Source: Chitinophaga pinensis
Lineage (GTDB): Bacteria; Bacteroidota; Bacteroidia; Chitinophagales; CAMDFR01
Direction: 5' to 3'
Length of the DNA: 64,000 nucleotides
Assembly (NCBI GenBank): GCA_945860705.1
Contig: CAMART010000002.1
Span: forward strand, 1 to 64,000
Shown here: positions 9,021 through 17,556 of the stretch, piece by piece
How positions within the stretch are numbered: the first letter of the stretch is position 1
How the letters are laid out: each line of letters opens with the position of its first letter
Program-made: the position numbers and the translations under genes
The notes under the pieces: generated by a model
Database searches by the model: none
Seen by the model: the letters and a program-made list of their open reading frames with translations, nothing else
What the model was told of the DNA's origin: nothing

Positions 9021-9048
9021 GAAAGAGGGGACTTAAGTCCCCTCTTTC
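9021..9048 (+). promoter_or_regulatory. Perfect 28-bp palindrome in the rimP-nusA-infB leader
   Basis: GAAAGAGGGGACTT (9021-9034) is followed immediately by its exact reverse complement AAGTCCCCTCTTTC (9035-9048), and the rimP ATG is 10 bases further on. In RNA it makes a GC-rich stem. The following bases ATTTTAAAAA are only weakly T-rich, so it could end the MORN transcript, act as a leader structure controlling the operon, or both. It sits downstream of a good -7 element, which favours a leader role. Confidence 0.6.
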
Positions 9049-9058
9049 ATTTTAAAAA

Positions 9059-9550
9059 ATGAAATTGATGAAAAAAGCATCAGAAATTATTAGCGAATTA
9101 TTATTACCAAAAATACAAGAAGAAAACCTGTATCTAGTAGAAGTAAAAGTTTTGCAAAATAAAATAGTACAAATATTCGTAGATGGATTGGAAAATGTGA
9201 CTATAAATCAATGTGCAAATATTAGTAGATTCATAGAGCCGTTTTTAGATGAAGGTAAAATAGTGCCTGTTGACTATCAATTAGAAGTATCAAGTCCGGG
9301 CATGAGCAATCCTCTAAAAGTGCCTATGCAATATATAAAAAGAATTGGAAGAACTCTGGATATAACTACTAATAAAGGCATGAAACATTCAGCTGTTTTA
9401 AAACATGCTGATGATGAAAAAATAATAGTAGAAGAAATAATAGAAATTAAAAAAAATAAAAAACAACTAGCCGAAACACCTACACCAAAAGAAATAGAAT
9501 TAAAATATTCGGATATAAAAACAGCATTATTACAAATTAAATTTAAATAA
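9059..9550 (+). CDS. rimP: Ribosome maturation factor RimP
   Basis: Needed for maturation of the 30S ribosomal subunit. The product has the N-terminal alpha/beta domain (about residues 5-85) with the conserved VEVKVLQNKIVQIFVDG and the motif YQLEVSSPGMSNPL (family motif LEVSSPGLxRPL), then an SH3-like C-terminal domain. The 163-residue length fits the family. It heads the conserved rimP-nusA-infB operon with a 39-base gap to nusA. The preceding palindrome may regulate it. Confidence 0.95.
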   Translation: MKLMKKASEIISELLLPKIQEENLYLVEVKVLQNKIVQIFVDGLENVTINQCANISRFIEPFLDEGKIVPVDYQLEVSSPGMSNPLKVPMQYIKRIGRTLDITTNKGMKHSAVLKHADDEKIIVEEIIEIKKNKKQLAETPTPKEIELKYSDIKTALLQIKFK

Positions 9551-9589
9551 ATAATCAAAAAAAATTAAAATCAAAAAAATCAAAAAATC

Positions 9590-10843
9590 ATGAACAGTAT
9601 AGAATTGATAGACTCGTTTTCAGAGTTTAAAGAATTTAAAAATATCGACAGACCTACTATGATGAAAGTTTTAGAGGACGTATTCAGAACGCTACTAAAA
9701 AAGAAATATGGTAGTACTGACAATTTTGATATTATCGTAAATACTGATAAAGGGGACTTAGAGATATGGAGAAGAAGAGAGATAGTAGAGAATGGAGCCG
9801 TAGAAGACGAACTTACTCAAGTAGAGTTAGCAGAAGCTATCAAAACTGATGCAGATTATAGCGTAGGAGATGAATTATACGAAGAGGTAACCTTGGCTAG
9901 CTTTGGTAGAAGATCTGTATTAGCTGCACGTCAAACGCTTGCTTCTAGAGTTATGGAATTAGAAAAAGACGATGTTTATAAAAAATATAAAGATAGAGTA
10001 GGTGATATCATCTCTGGTGAAGTATATCAAGTATGGAAAAAAGAAATTTTGATTCTTGATGATGATGGAAATGAATTATTACTTCCAAAAAGCGAACAAA
10101 TCAGAACTGATTTCTACAAAAAAGGTGACACACTTAGAGCGGTAATCAAAAAAGTAGATATGCGTAATAGCAGTCCCGTGATTATTTTATCTAGAACAGA
10201 CCCTGCGTTTTTAGCAAAACTTATGGAAAACGAAGTGCCGGAAATATTTGATGGCTTGATTACGATTAAAAAAATAGTACGTGAACCGGGCGAAAAAGCA
10301 AAAGTAGCGGTAGAATCATATGACGATAGAATCGATCCAGTAGGTGCTTGTGTAGGTATGAAAGGCTCTAGAATACATGGCATAGTAAGAGAACTTAAAA
10401 ATGAAAATATAGACATAGTAAATTATACCAATAATTTAAATCTATACGTTCAAAGAGCTCTAGCGCCTGCAAAAATAGATTCATTAAATATAAATGAGAA
10501 CACAAAACAAATTTCAGTATATTTAAAACCTGATCAAGTATCACTTGCTATTGGTAAAAGAGGTTTGAATATAAAACTTGCTAGTAAATTAGTAGGTTAT
10601 GAAATAGATGTATATAGAGATACTGTAGAAGCTCAAGATGAATTTGATATCGATTTAGAAGAATTTGCAGACGAAATAGATGCATGGGTGATAGAAATGC
10701 TCAAAGCAGTAGGTTATGATACCGCTAGAAGTATTTTAGATGTAGATCCTTTAGAAGTAGCAAAAAGAGCAGACTTAGAAGAAGAAACAGTATTTGATGT
10801 TGTCAATATTTTGAAAGCAGAGTTTGATGCGGAAAAAGAATAA
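9590..10843 (+). CDS. nusA: Transcription termination/antitermination factor NusA
   Basis: RNA polymerase-binding elongation factor controlling pausing, termination and antitermination. Order of domains: N-terminal polymerase-binding domain (about 1-125), S1 domain (about 130-200, starting GDIISGEVYQVWKKEILILD), KH1 (about 200-280, with VGACVGMKGSRI) and KH2 (about 285-345, with LAIGKRGLNIKLASKLVGYE). It ends at 417 residues after an acidic tail with a helix-hairpin-helix-like segment and lacks the two acidic repeats found in enterobacteria, as is normal for this phylum. It lies between rimP and infB. Confidence 0.97.
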   Translation: MNSIELIDSFSEFKEFKNIDRPTMMKVLEDVFRTLLKKKYGSTDNFDIIVNTDKGDLEIWRRREIVENGAVEDELTQVELAEAIKTDADYSVGDELYEEVTLASFGRRSVLAARQTLASRVMELEKDDVYKKYKDRVGDIISGEVYQVWKKEILILDDDGNELLLPKSEQIRTDFYKKGDTLRAVIKKVDMRNSSPVIILSRTDPAFLAKLMENEVPEIFDGLITIKKIVREPGEKAKVAVESYDDRIDPVGACVGMKGSRIHGIVRELKNENIDIVNYTNNLNLYVQRALAPAKIDSLNINENTKQISVYLKPDQVSLAIGKRGLNIKLASKLVGYEIDVYRDTVEAQDEFDIDLEEFADEIDAWVIEMLKAVGYDTARSILDVDPLEVAKRADLEEETVFDVVNILKAEFDAEKE

Positions 10844-10900
10844 TCGCAACTAAAATCTAACAAACCATGAAAACCAAAAAATAAAATATAAATAAGATAT

Positions 10901-13819
10901 ATGGCTGAAGAAGCAAAACCAATGCAATTACCCAAAGCGGCTACCTTACTAAATGTGAGTAAATCTACTATTGTAGAAGCTCTTGCAAAAAAAGGTATCA
11001 AAGTAGAGGACAAACCTACAACCAAACTCACTCCAGATATGCTCGACATATTATTGAAAGAGTTTAAGGTGGATATGAATATCAAAGTAGAGTCTGAAAC
11101 GGTTGTTTTAGGAGGCAAAAAAAGAGAAAATATTGAACTTGATGCAAGTGCAAGTCCTACATCTACCGATAAAAAAACGGTAGAAGCGGATGAAATACGA
11201 ATCAAATCAGTAATACAGCCTGCTCCTGAAAAACCAAAAGAAGAAGTAAAGCCTATTGAAAATCCTGTTGTTAAAGAAGCTCCTGTTGAAGTTACACCAG
11301 AAGTTACAGCACCAAAGGCCAATAGACTAGAGGGTCCAAAAGTAATAGCTAAGATAGATTTAGATAAGAAAAAAGAAGTAGTAAAAGAACCAAAAGAGGA
11401 AACCACAACTAAAAAAACAACTACTAAATCTAAAACAAAAGAAGCTACACCAGAAGTAGCACCAAAGGAGGAAGTAGCTAAAATAAAAGAAGAGCCAATA
11501 AAAGAAACTTCAGTAGAAGAACCAGTAGTAGACAATCATATAGAAACAGTATATGAAAAGCTGGATGGATTTAAAGTAATAGGAAAAGTAGATTTAGAAA
11601 AATCTAGACCACCTAAACCAGATAATAAAACAGGAGGACCTGGCGGAGATGATAAACGTCCTAGAAAGAGAATTTTCACTAGTGACAAACCTAATAAAAT
11701 ACAACCTGCACAACAAGATAGCACTCGTCAACAACGTCCTGGAGGACCAGGTGGTGGAGGCGGTGGCGGATTTAATAGACCTGCTGGACCTGGTGGATTT
11801 AATCGTCCTGGTGGTGGTGGTGGATTCAACAGACCTGCTGGACCAGGAGGAAACAATAGACCAGGAGGTAATAATAGAAATGCGCCAGCTAAGAAACCAA
11901 CAGATGAAGTTCAAGCAGTTTCTGAAAAAGAAATAGAAGACAAAATAAAAGAAACAATGAGCCGTTTAGCAGCTGCTACTGGTAAAAGTAATAGAGCTAA
12001 ATTTAAACGAGAAAAACGTTCGGCACATGCAGAAGAGGCACAAAAAGAACAAGATGCAATACAAGACAACTTATTAGAAATTACAGAATTTATTTCTGTT
12101 AGTGAACTAGCAAGTTTGATGGATGTTTCAGCATCTGAAGTTATCAAAACCTGTATGAATCTTGGGGTGATAGTTTCTATCAATCAGAGATTGGATGCAG
12201 AGATAATCGAATTAGTAGCAGGAGAATTTAAATATGAAGTGAAATTTATTTCAGCAGCTGATGAAGAGTTTATAGAAGATGAAGAAGAAGATACTCCAGA
12301 GAGTTTAGTAGAAAGAGCACCTATTGTTACTATCATGGGTCACGTAGATCACGGTAAAACTTCATTGCTAGATTATATACGAAAAGCAAATGTAGTAGCA
12401 AAAGAAGCGGGTGGTATTACACAGCACATAGGTGCATATAACGTAAAAACTCCATCAGGAAAACAAATCTGTTTCTTAGATACTCCTGGTCACGAGGCAT
12501 TTACTGCCATGCGTGCTAGAGGTGCTAAACTTACGGATGTAGCCATCATAGTGATAGCAGCAGACGACCAAGTGATGCCACAGACCAAAGAAGCTATTAG
12601 TCATGCTCAGTCAGCAAACGTACCTATGATTTTTGCATTTAATAAAATGGATAAACCAGGGGCAAATGCAGATAAAATCAGAGAACAACTTTCAGCCATG
12701 AATATATTGGTAGAAGAGTGGGGTGGTAAGTTTCAATCTGCAGAAATATCTGCAAAAGCAGGAACTAATGTTCAAAATCTACTAGATAAAATTTTGCTTG
12801 AAGCAGAAATTATGGAGTTAAAAGCTAATCCAGATAAAGCCGCTGTTGGTTCTGTGATAGAAGCTTCTTTAGATAAAGGTAGAGGATATGTAGCAACCAT
12901 ATTGGTACAAGCTGGAACACTTGAAATAGGAAACATGATAGTATGTGGACCTTATTATGGTAAAATAAAAGCGATGTATGACCATACTGGAGCTCGAGTT
13001 AAGAATGCAGGTCCATCAGTACCAGTGCAGATTTTAGGTTTGAATGGAGCACCACAAGCGGGTGAAAAATTCAGAATATTCTCTGACGAACAAGAAGCAA
13101 AAGCAGTAGCAAATAGACGTGCTCAAATAGATAGAGAAACAGGTATGCGTACTAAAAAACATATCACTCTTGATGAGATTGGTCGTCGTTTGGCATTAGG
13201 AAATTTCAAAGAACTAAACTTAATTATCAAAGGAGACGTGGATGGTTCTATCGAGGCATTGACAGATTCATTGTTGAAACTATCTACTGAAGAAGTTCGT
13301 GTAAATGTATTGCACAAAGCAGTAGGTCCTATCAATGAAACAGATATCTTGTTGGCTTCAGCTTCTGATGCTATTGTTATCGGTTTCCAAGTGAGACCTA
13401 GCTTACAAGCTAGAAAAATCGCGGAAAACGAAGGCGTAGAAATAAGAACGTATTCTATCATCTACAATGCTATTGAAGATGTAAAATCTGCTATGGAAGG
13501 TTTATTAGAACCTAAGATAGAAGAGAAAATCGTAGCCAATGTAGAAATACGTGAGACATTCAAAATACCGAAAGTGGGAACTATTGCAGGATGTTATGTA
13601 ATGGATGGAAAAGTAAGCAGAAACAATAAAGTAAGACTTGTAAGAGATGGTATCGTGATGTATACAGGCGAGCTAGCATCATTGAAACGATTTAAAGATG
13701 ATGTGAAAGATGTATCTGCTGGATTTGAGTGTGGATTGAATATCAAAAACTACAACGATATACAAGTAGGAGATATAGTGGAAGCATTTGAAGAAGTAGA
13801 AGTAATGAGAAAACTATAA
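10901..13819 (+). CDS. infB: Translation initiation factor IF-2
   Basis: GTPase that brings initiator tRNA to the 30S subunit. The N-terminal IF2 domain (about 1-60) is followed by a long low-complexity linker: lysine/glutamate/proline-rich to about residue 250, then a glycine-rich stretch (about 275-325) of repeated [18 protein letters not shown] units. The G domain starts near residue 475 with [12 protein letters not shown] (G1), [12 protein letters not shown] (G3) and NKMDKPG (G4), followed by domains II, III and the C-terminal fMet-tRNA domain. At 972 residues it is long because of the linker. It is the last gene of the rimP operon and is followed 27 bases on by a strong terminator. Confidence 0.97.
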   Translation: MAEEAKPMQLPKAATLLNVSKSTIVEALAKKGIKVEDKPTTKLTPDMLDILLKEFKVDMNIKVESETVVLGGKKRENIELDASASPTSTDKKTVEADEIRIKSVIQPAPEKPKEEVKPIENPVVKEAPVEVTPEVTAPKANRLEGPKVIAKIDLDKKKEVVKEPKEETTTKKTTTKSKTKEATPEVAPKEEVAKIKEEPIKETSVEEPVVDNHIETVYEKLDGFKVIGKVDLEKSRPPKPDNKTGGPGGDDKRPRKRIFTSDKPNKIQPAQQDSTRQQRPGGPGGGGGGGFNRPAGPGGFNRPGGGGGFNRPAGPGGNNRPGGNNRNAPAKKPTDEVQAVSEKEIEDKIKETMSRLAAATGKSNRAKFKREKRSAHAEEAQKEQDAIQDNLLEITEFISVSELASLMDVSASEVIKTCMNLGVIVSINQRLDAEIIELVAGEFKYEVKFISAADEEFIEDEEEDTPESLVERAPIVTIMGHVDHGKTSLLDYIRKANVVAKEAGGITQHIGAYNVKTPSGKQICFLDTPGHEAFTAMRARGAKLTDVAIIVIAADDQVMPQTKEAISHAQSANVPMIFAFNKMDKPGANADKIREQLSAMNILVEEWGGKFQSAEISAKAGTNVQNLLDKILLEAEIMELKANPDKAAVGSVIEASLDKGRGYVATILVQAGTLEIGNMIVCGPYYGKIKAMYDHTGARVKNAGPSVPVQILGLNGAPQAGEKFRIFSDEQEAKAVANRRAQIDRETGMRTKKHITLDEIGRRLALGNFKELNLIIKGDVDGSIEALTDSLLKLSTEEVRVNVLHKAVGPINETDILLASASDAIVIGFQVRPSLQARKIAENEGVEIRTYSIIYNAIEDVKSAMEGLLEPKIEEKIVANVEIRETFKIPKVGTIAGCYVMDGKVSRNNKVRLVRDGIVMYTGELASLKRFKDDVKDVSAGFECGLNIKNYNDIQVGDIVEAFEEVEVMRKL

Positions 13820-13846
13820 TCTAGTTTTTCTAGAGAATATATTATG

Positions 13847-13880
13847 AACCAGGTCGCGCAAAGCGCGACCTGGTTTTTTT
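13847..13880 (+). terminator. Strong intrinsic terminator after infB
   Basis: Perfect 13-bp arms AACCAGGTCGCGC (13847-13859) and GCGCGACCTGGTT (13863-13875) with loop AAA, followed by a T-run to 13880. It closes the rimP-nusA-infB operon. Confidence 0.95.
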
Positions 13881-13931
13881 ATAGTGTATTTTTAATTGAT
13901 CAATTTGCTAATTGGCAAATCTGCTAATTGA

Positions 13932-14051
13932 TTTTATCCATTGGTTGGTGTTGTATTTTTCACCAACCAAAACATCTTTATCTTTCGCCTCTTCGCTACC
14001 GATATTTTTCGTATTACTGCTCGGTCTCCTGCGGAAGACCCCGCTGGGACT
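13932..14051 (+). repeat. Two-module palindromic intergenic repeat, copy 1
   Basis: Module H is TTTTATCCA followed by arms TTGGTTGGTG (13941-13950) and CACCAACCAA (13961-13970). Module G (14023-14051) begins GGTCTCCTGCGGAAGACC, itself a hairpin, and ends CCGCTGGGACT. The same modules recur near 14.5, 16.0 and 17.45 kb and nowhere else that I can see in the window. The local GC content of module G is much higher than the surroundings. The remaining infB-to-14108 space shows nothing else. Confidence 0.85.
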
Positions 14052-14108
14052 ATATATTAGTTGTAATTAATCTATTTTCAAATTGACGAATTTTCAAATT
14101 AATGAATT

Positions 14109-14450
14109 TTATATATCAAAACTCCAAGCATCTGTATTGCCTACAATACCTTTATTGATTTTTTGAGTTTCTCTTTCTATGATTAGGTCTGCGATTACTT
14201 CGGCAGTTTTTTGATCGTATTTATCTTCCAATGATTCCTTTAGTTTTTTTTCACTTACATCTATTCTATAGAGTATCCAAGTAAGTTTATCGTTATTGTG
14301 TATGAGCAAATCATCAATCACTTCAATCAGTTTTTTTCTAAATAAATCAAACGTGTTTTCACCAATTTCTAATTCTAGATTGGACGAAATATTTTGGAAG
14401 AGAAGTAGGTTATTTGAAATGTTCATGATGCAAAAATAGTTGTTATTCAT
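14109..14450 (-). CDS. Small conserved protein of unknown function
   Basis: A soluble 113-residue helical protein without signal peptide. The C-terminal half contains WILYRIDVSEKKLKESL followed by AEVIADLIIERETQKI, a pattern I associate with short uncharacterised proteins common in Bacteroidota; I cannot name the family. An alternative start is the internal Met at residue 9 (MNISNN, ATG at 14426), because the first eight residues are poorly structured. It is bounded on both sides by copies of the palindromic repeat and has no gene partner on its strand. The function is unknown. Confidence 0.75.
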   Translation of the reverse strand: MNNNYFCIMNISNNLLLFQNISSNLELEIGENTFDLFRKKLIEVIDDLLIHNNDKLTWILYRIDVSEKKLKESLEDKYDQKTAEVIADLIIERETQKINKGIVGNTDAWSFDI

Positions 14451-14461
14451 TAATTAGTGTT

Positions 14462-14571
14462 ATCACGCCAAGGCGTGATCACCAACAAAAACAAATCTTT
14501 TTGCCTCGATGTGTGGAGACACACATCGAAATTTTCTTGCAGGGTCTCCTGCGGAAGACCCCGCTGGGACT
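14462..14571 (+). repeat. Two-module palindromic intergenic repeat, copy 2
   Basis: Module H is changed but still palindromic: arms ATCACGCC (14462-14469) and GGCGTGAT (14472-14479), then CACCAACAAAAAC as in the other copies. An extra hairpin with arms CGATGTGT (14507-14514) and ACACATCG (14521-14528) follows. Module G (14543-14571) is identical to that of copy 1 over 29 bases. Different arm sequences with kept pairing suggest that the structure, not the sequence, is what is maintained. Confidence 0.8.
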
Positions 14572-14591
14572 GAAATTTAATAGTAAAACAC

Positions 14592-14804
14592 TTGCAAATT
14601 AGCTTGTTAAAAGAGAATTTATTGGAAATAACAAAAAACAATAAAAAGGACGATATATTCAAAATTTTAAATGAAGAACAGCTTAATTTTTATACAGAAT
14701 ATAATGTCTTTAAACAAGTTAATAAGTATTTAGATAATATTTATCCTAATAGGAATAATTTTTTATTTTATTTTATTAAATTTACGAATGAACATATCAA
14801 TTAA
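14592..14804 (+). CDS. Possible small ORF upstream of the 14788 membrane gene
   Basis: A 70-codon frame starting at TTG with no ATG available; it overlaps the next gene by 17 bases. The residues (asparagine-, lysine- and aromatic-rich, for example LNEEQLNFYTEYNVFKQVN) look like a real protein of this AT-rich region, and the end is hydrophobic (FLFYFIKF). It could be a small coupled gene, or the remnant of a longer gene cut at its 5' end by repeat copy 2. No homology recognised, so confidence is low. Confidence 0.35.
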   Translation: MQISLLKENLLEITKNNKKDDIFKILNEEQLNFYTEYNVFKQVNKYLDNIYPNRNNFLFYFIKFTNEHIN

Positions 14805-15951
14805 TAAGCTATTATTTATATTATCTATAATAATTTCTATAATTCTTTTGTTAAAGAATAAGGATGTATCTAGGATTAAGTTATTTTTCTTTAATTATAT
14901 TATTTTATCTGCAATTTTATTGGTTTGGTTAATAAATAAACCAATATTTATTAATCAAGTAAATGAAAATACTAAGCCAATACCTTATAATGTAATAAAA
15001 TCATATAATATTTTAGATAATGATAAAAATTTTGATGAAGTAGTTTCTATTATGCAAAATAATATTAAAAATCTGAGTATAGATGTTGAGCAATATAATA
15101 AACTTACAGATACTGATTTAACTAAATATCATTTATTTAGGGGCTTAGAGATGGAAGAAAATAGTAATTATAAACTAAGAGATATAAGGAAGGAAAATTT
15201 AGAACATGGTGTATCTAAGGATGATAAAAGAAATGTAGTTCTCAAAGTATTTGGAATAAGTCATAAAATTAGTGATTTACAAAAAGATTCTTATATATAT
15301 ACTTCTATTAATAATGAAATAGCTCAAAATAATTCTATAATAAAAAGTGTAGAAAAAGAACAATTAGATTTTTATGATAAAATATCAAATGCTAAAACTC
15401 AAAAAGAAAAAGATAAATATGTTTCTGTTATTGTAGAATTAAGTAGTTATAAAAAACTAATAAAAAGTTTAATAGATAGAGATGAACAATATGAACAAAA
15501 AAACCTTTCTGCATTTAAAACAGAACTTGCTAACAAACAAGCTTTTGAAGACTTTGAACAAAAAAACCTACAAACAGGATTTGCTAAAGTATCATACGCT
15601 TTATTACATAACACTTTAGAAGCCCCTCAAAACATCTTAAAATCTTTTCAAAGATTAGTAGCGTTATCCTCAAGGACAAGTAAAGAAAAATTAGAAATTT
15701 TATCTAGTATTAATCAAAAAAAATTAGGAGTAATAAATAAACATGCTAATCCTAAAACTACAGACCATGAAGGCAATATAGTTCTTTTAAAAGATGCTGA
15801 TAGTTTTCATATACCTAAAGATATATTGAGTTTTAATGATTGGAGTTTTAATGGGGAATCTCTTTCTTATCAATTACTAATCTGGTTTAGGAATTGTTTA
15901 TTTGCTTTTATTATCGTCGGTCTATTTATTAAAAATAAAAAATTGTCTTGA
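14788..15951 (+). CDS. Membrane-anchored coiled-coil protein of unknown function
   Basis: I recognise no family. The 387-residue product has two N-terminal membrane segments (about residues 5-22 and 32-50), a long hydrophilic middle (about 55-350) with strongly helical, probably coiled-coil stretches (KSVEKEQLDFYDKISNAKTQ and KKLIKSLIDRDEQYEQKNLS), and one C-terminal membrane segment (about 367-382). The middle contains two near-repeats of a FEQKNL motif. Base composition is even lower in GC than the neighbouring housekeeping genes. Repeat copies 2 and 3 lie on either side. Topology suggests the soluble domain sits on one side of the inner membrane between anchors. Function unknown. Confidence 0.7.
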   Translation: MNISINKLLFILSIIISIILLLKNKDVSRIKLFFFNYIILSAILLVWLINKPIFINQVNENTKPIPYNVIKSYNILDNDKNFDEVVSIMQNNIKNLSIDVEQYNKLTDTDLTKYHLFRGLEMEENSNYKLRDIRKENLEHGVSKDDKRNVVLKVFGISHKISDLQKDSYIYTSINNEIAQNNSIIKSVEKEQLDFYDKISNAKTQKEKDKYVSVIVELSSYKKLIKSLIDRDEQYEQKNLSAFKTELANKQAFEDFEQKNLQTGFAKVSYALLHNTLEAPQNILKSFQRLVALSSRTSKEKLEILSSINQKKLGVINKHANPKTTDHEGNIVLLKDADSFHIPKDILSFNDWSFNGESLSYQLLIWFRNCLFAFIIVGLFIKNKKLS

Positions 15952-15969
15952 CCTGAATTAGCAATGCAC

Positions 15970-16076
15970 TTTTATCCATTGTTTGGTATTGTCAAGCTTT
16001 GGTGTGATTACCAACCAAAACATTTTATTATAATTCATTTTAATGTGGGTCTCCTGCGGTAGACCCCGCTGGTACT
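15970..16076 (+). repeat. Two-module palindromic intergenic repeat, copy 3
   Basis: Module H starts TTTTATCCATTG at 15970, with arms TTGGTA (15983-15988) and TACCAA (16009-16014) and the shared tail CCAACCAAAAC. Module G is 16048-16076, differing from copies 1 and 2 at two positions. Its last two bases overlap the stop codon of the minus-strand gene at 16075-17394, so the repeat abuts coding sequence directly. Confidence 0.85.
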
Positions 16077-17394
16077 ATTGCTCCTCTATCTCCAAACTAT
16101 TAGTAATTCTATTTATTACAGAATTGTATTTTCTAAATTTATTTACCAAAAACTCTTCGCTATCATTATTGCTATCCATATAAAATTGAATACCTCCATT
16201 ACCACCTTTATAATAAAAAGAGTACTGACGAGCAATATGATAATTGTATCCTCCTAAATTTGATACTAAATAATATTCGTAGCTTGTAGAAAATTGGTTT
16301 GCTACTGTGATGTTTTCTGTTATATCTAGTATGTCTACTTTTCCATAGTATTCTTTTAAAGAATTTAATATCTCAGTAACACTTTCCATTGATAGAAGTT
16401 GTTTTTTTTCATCAGAGGTCAGTTCCCTAGTATTAGTTGGTTGAAAATTAATAATACATCTAAACTGCTCTTTCCCATCCATTATTCCAAATTTTACAAT
16501 AGTTCTTTTTTTATCTCCAGGTGCATACAACATTCTATTGGAATAGTTGACTTTGATATTTGTTTTAAAAAAATTGTCTTTGTCATCAAACTTAAAAACT
16601 GAGAAATTACCACTCAAAAAATCGTGATCTAGTTTGCCATATATAGTTGAGGTATCTATATTGATTTCGATTTTTTTATTAGTAGTTGATGCTTCAGTTT
16701 CTATTGTTTTTACTACCAAGTTTGATTTTTCTTCGCTTTTAAAATATCCATAGTTGTACAACATCCATAATGCATAAAAGATAACGGGCAGTATCAATAA
16801 GCAAAAGCTGTATAGAATTGTTTTATATCTTGTAGTTTCGTTTTTTACTCCTTTATATATACCTAAAAAAGACATTACCAATATAATAGGCAAAAACGGC
16901 AAAAGCAAAATATAACCGAATAGTTTTATTATCGGAGTTTCTAATAATAGCTTTTTTATAGACAATAAAAATTCTTTTAAATCATTGAAAAACCTTGAAA
17001 ACAATTCTAAGATAGTTAGTTGTAAATAAGAACCTTTATTGGATGGATTAGTTTTACTCAAAAGATATTTTAGAAGCAAAGCAGACACTATAAATATTGC
17101 TATAAATATACTTTTATCTGTTTCGTTTACTTTTGAATATACTTCACCAATAGATGGTTTTTGATGTTGTTTAGTAGTATCACTAAGATTTACTTTTTTA
17201 TCTTGTAAAGTCTCAATATTATTAAGTATATCTTTATTAGAAGGTTGAGAAGCAGTTTGATTAGGTTTTAATAAATCCCCTACTGTTTCACCAGTATTAC
17301 TTTTTGCATTTGAATTTTTTAATAAATCCCCTACTGTTTTATTGTTTGTTGCTTTTTGATTAGCAGGTAAATCCCTGGCAGCATTAAATGACAT
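16075..17394 (-). CDS. Multi-pass membrane protein of unknown function with N-terminal TVGDLLK repeats
   Basis: No family recognised. Residues 1-85 are polar and low in complexity, containing two copies of a TVGDLLK motif (about residues 20-26 and 37-43) encoded by 23-bp identical direct DNA repeats. A membrane segment follows at about 93-110, then a membrane pair at about 150-180 and one at about 195-215. The C-terminal about 220 residues are soluble, probably beta-rich, and contain KYNSVINRITNSLEI at the end. The C-terminal domain may be extracytoplasmic. The gene stands alone on its strand between repeat copies 3 and 4. Confidence 0.75.
   Translation of the reverse strand: MSFNAARDLPANQKATNNKTVGDLLKNSNAKSNTGETVGDLLKPNQTASQPSNKDILNNIETLQDKKVNLSDTTKQHQKPSIGEVYSKVNETDKSIFIAIFIVSALLLKYLLSKTNPSNKGSYLQLTILELFSRFFNDLKEFLLSIKKLLLETPIIKLFGYILLLPFLPIILVMSFLGIYKGVKNETTRYKTILYSFCLLILPVIFYALWMLYNYGYFKSEEKSNLVVKTIETEASTTNKKIEINIDTSTIYGKLDHDFLSGNFSVFKFDDKDNFFKTNIKVNYSNRMLYAPGDKKRTIVKFGIMDGKEQFRCIINFQPTNTRELTSDEKKQLLSMESVTEILNSLKEYYGKVDILDITENITVANQFSTSYEYYLVSNLGGYNYHIARQYSFYYKGGNGGIQFYMDSNNDSEEFLVNKFRKYNSVINRITNSLEIEEQ
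17266..17339. repeat. Pair of 23-bp direct repeats inside the 16075 gene
   Basis: TTTTAATAAATCCCCTACTG plus TTT occurs at 17266-17288 and again at 17317-17339. The period is 51 bases, exactly 17 codons, so the two copies encode the same TVGDLLK peptide in frame. The DNA identity is higher than needed to conserve the peptide, pointing to a recent duplication. Confidence 0.85.
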
Positions 17395-17430
17395 ATTTTA
17401 TAATTTTATTTGTATTAATATATTATTCCA

Positions 17431-17497
17431 TCAGGACCTTTTCCCCTTGCTGGCGCGAGTTTTATCCATTGGTTGGTGTTGTATTTTCACCAACCAA
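17431..17497 (+). repeat. Two-module palindromic intergenic repeat, copy 4 (modules in reverse order)
   Basis: Module H is intact: TTTTATCCA, arms TTGGTTGGTG (17469-17478) and CACCAACCAA (17488-17497), nearly identical to copy 1. A diverged module G-like segment (17431-17460, containing CCCTTGCTGGCGCGAGT) precedes it instead of following it. This lies between the 16075 gene start and the pntB stop. Confidence 0.7.
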
Positions 17498-17556
17498 AAT
17501 ACCAACTCTTTCTTTTTATTATATCCAAAAGCTAGTATTATGTATATTCATAACCC

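Noticed and set aside
10714-11535. Long minus-strand ORF opposite infB
   Set aside because: Serine/threonine/phenylalanine-rich translation of the complement of a lysine/glutamate-rich linker; infB is clearly the coding strand.
11649-11936. Plus-strand ORF inside infB in another frame
   Set aside because: Low-complexity leucine/valine/aspartate product arising from the glycine-rich repeat of infB.
13881-17556. Integron-like attC sites or gene cassettes
   Set aside because: The palindromic repeats lack the GTTRRRY/RYYYAAC core sites of attC and there is no integrase, so the integron explanation is not supported although gene-plus-palindrome spacing looks similar.
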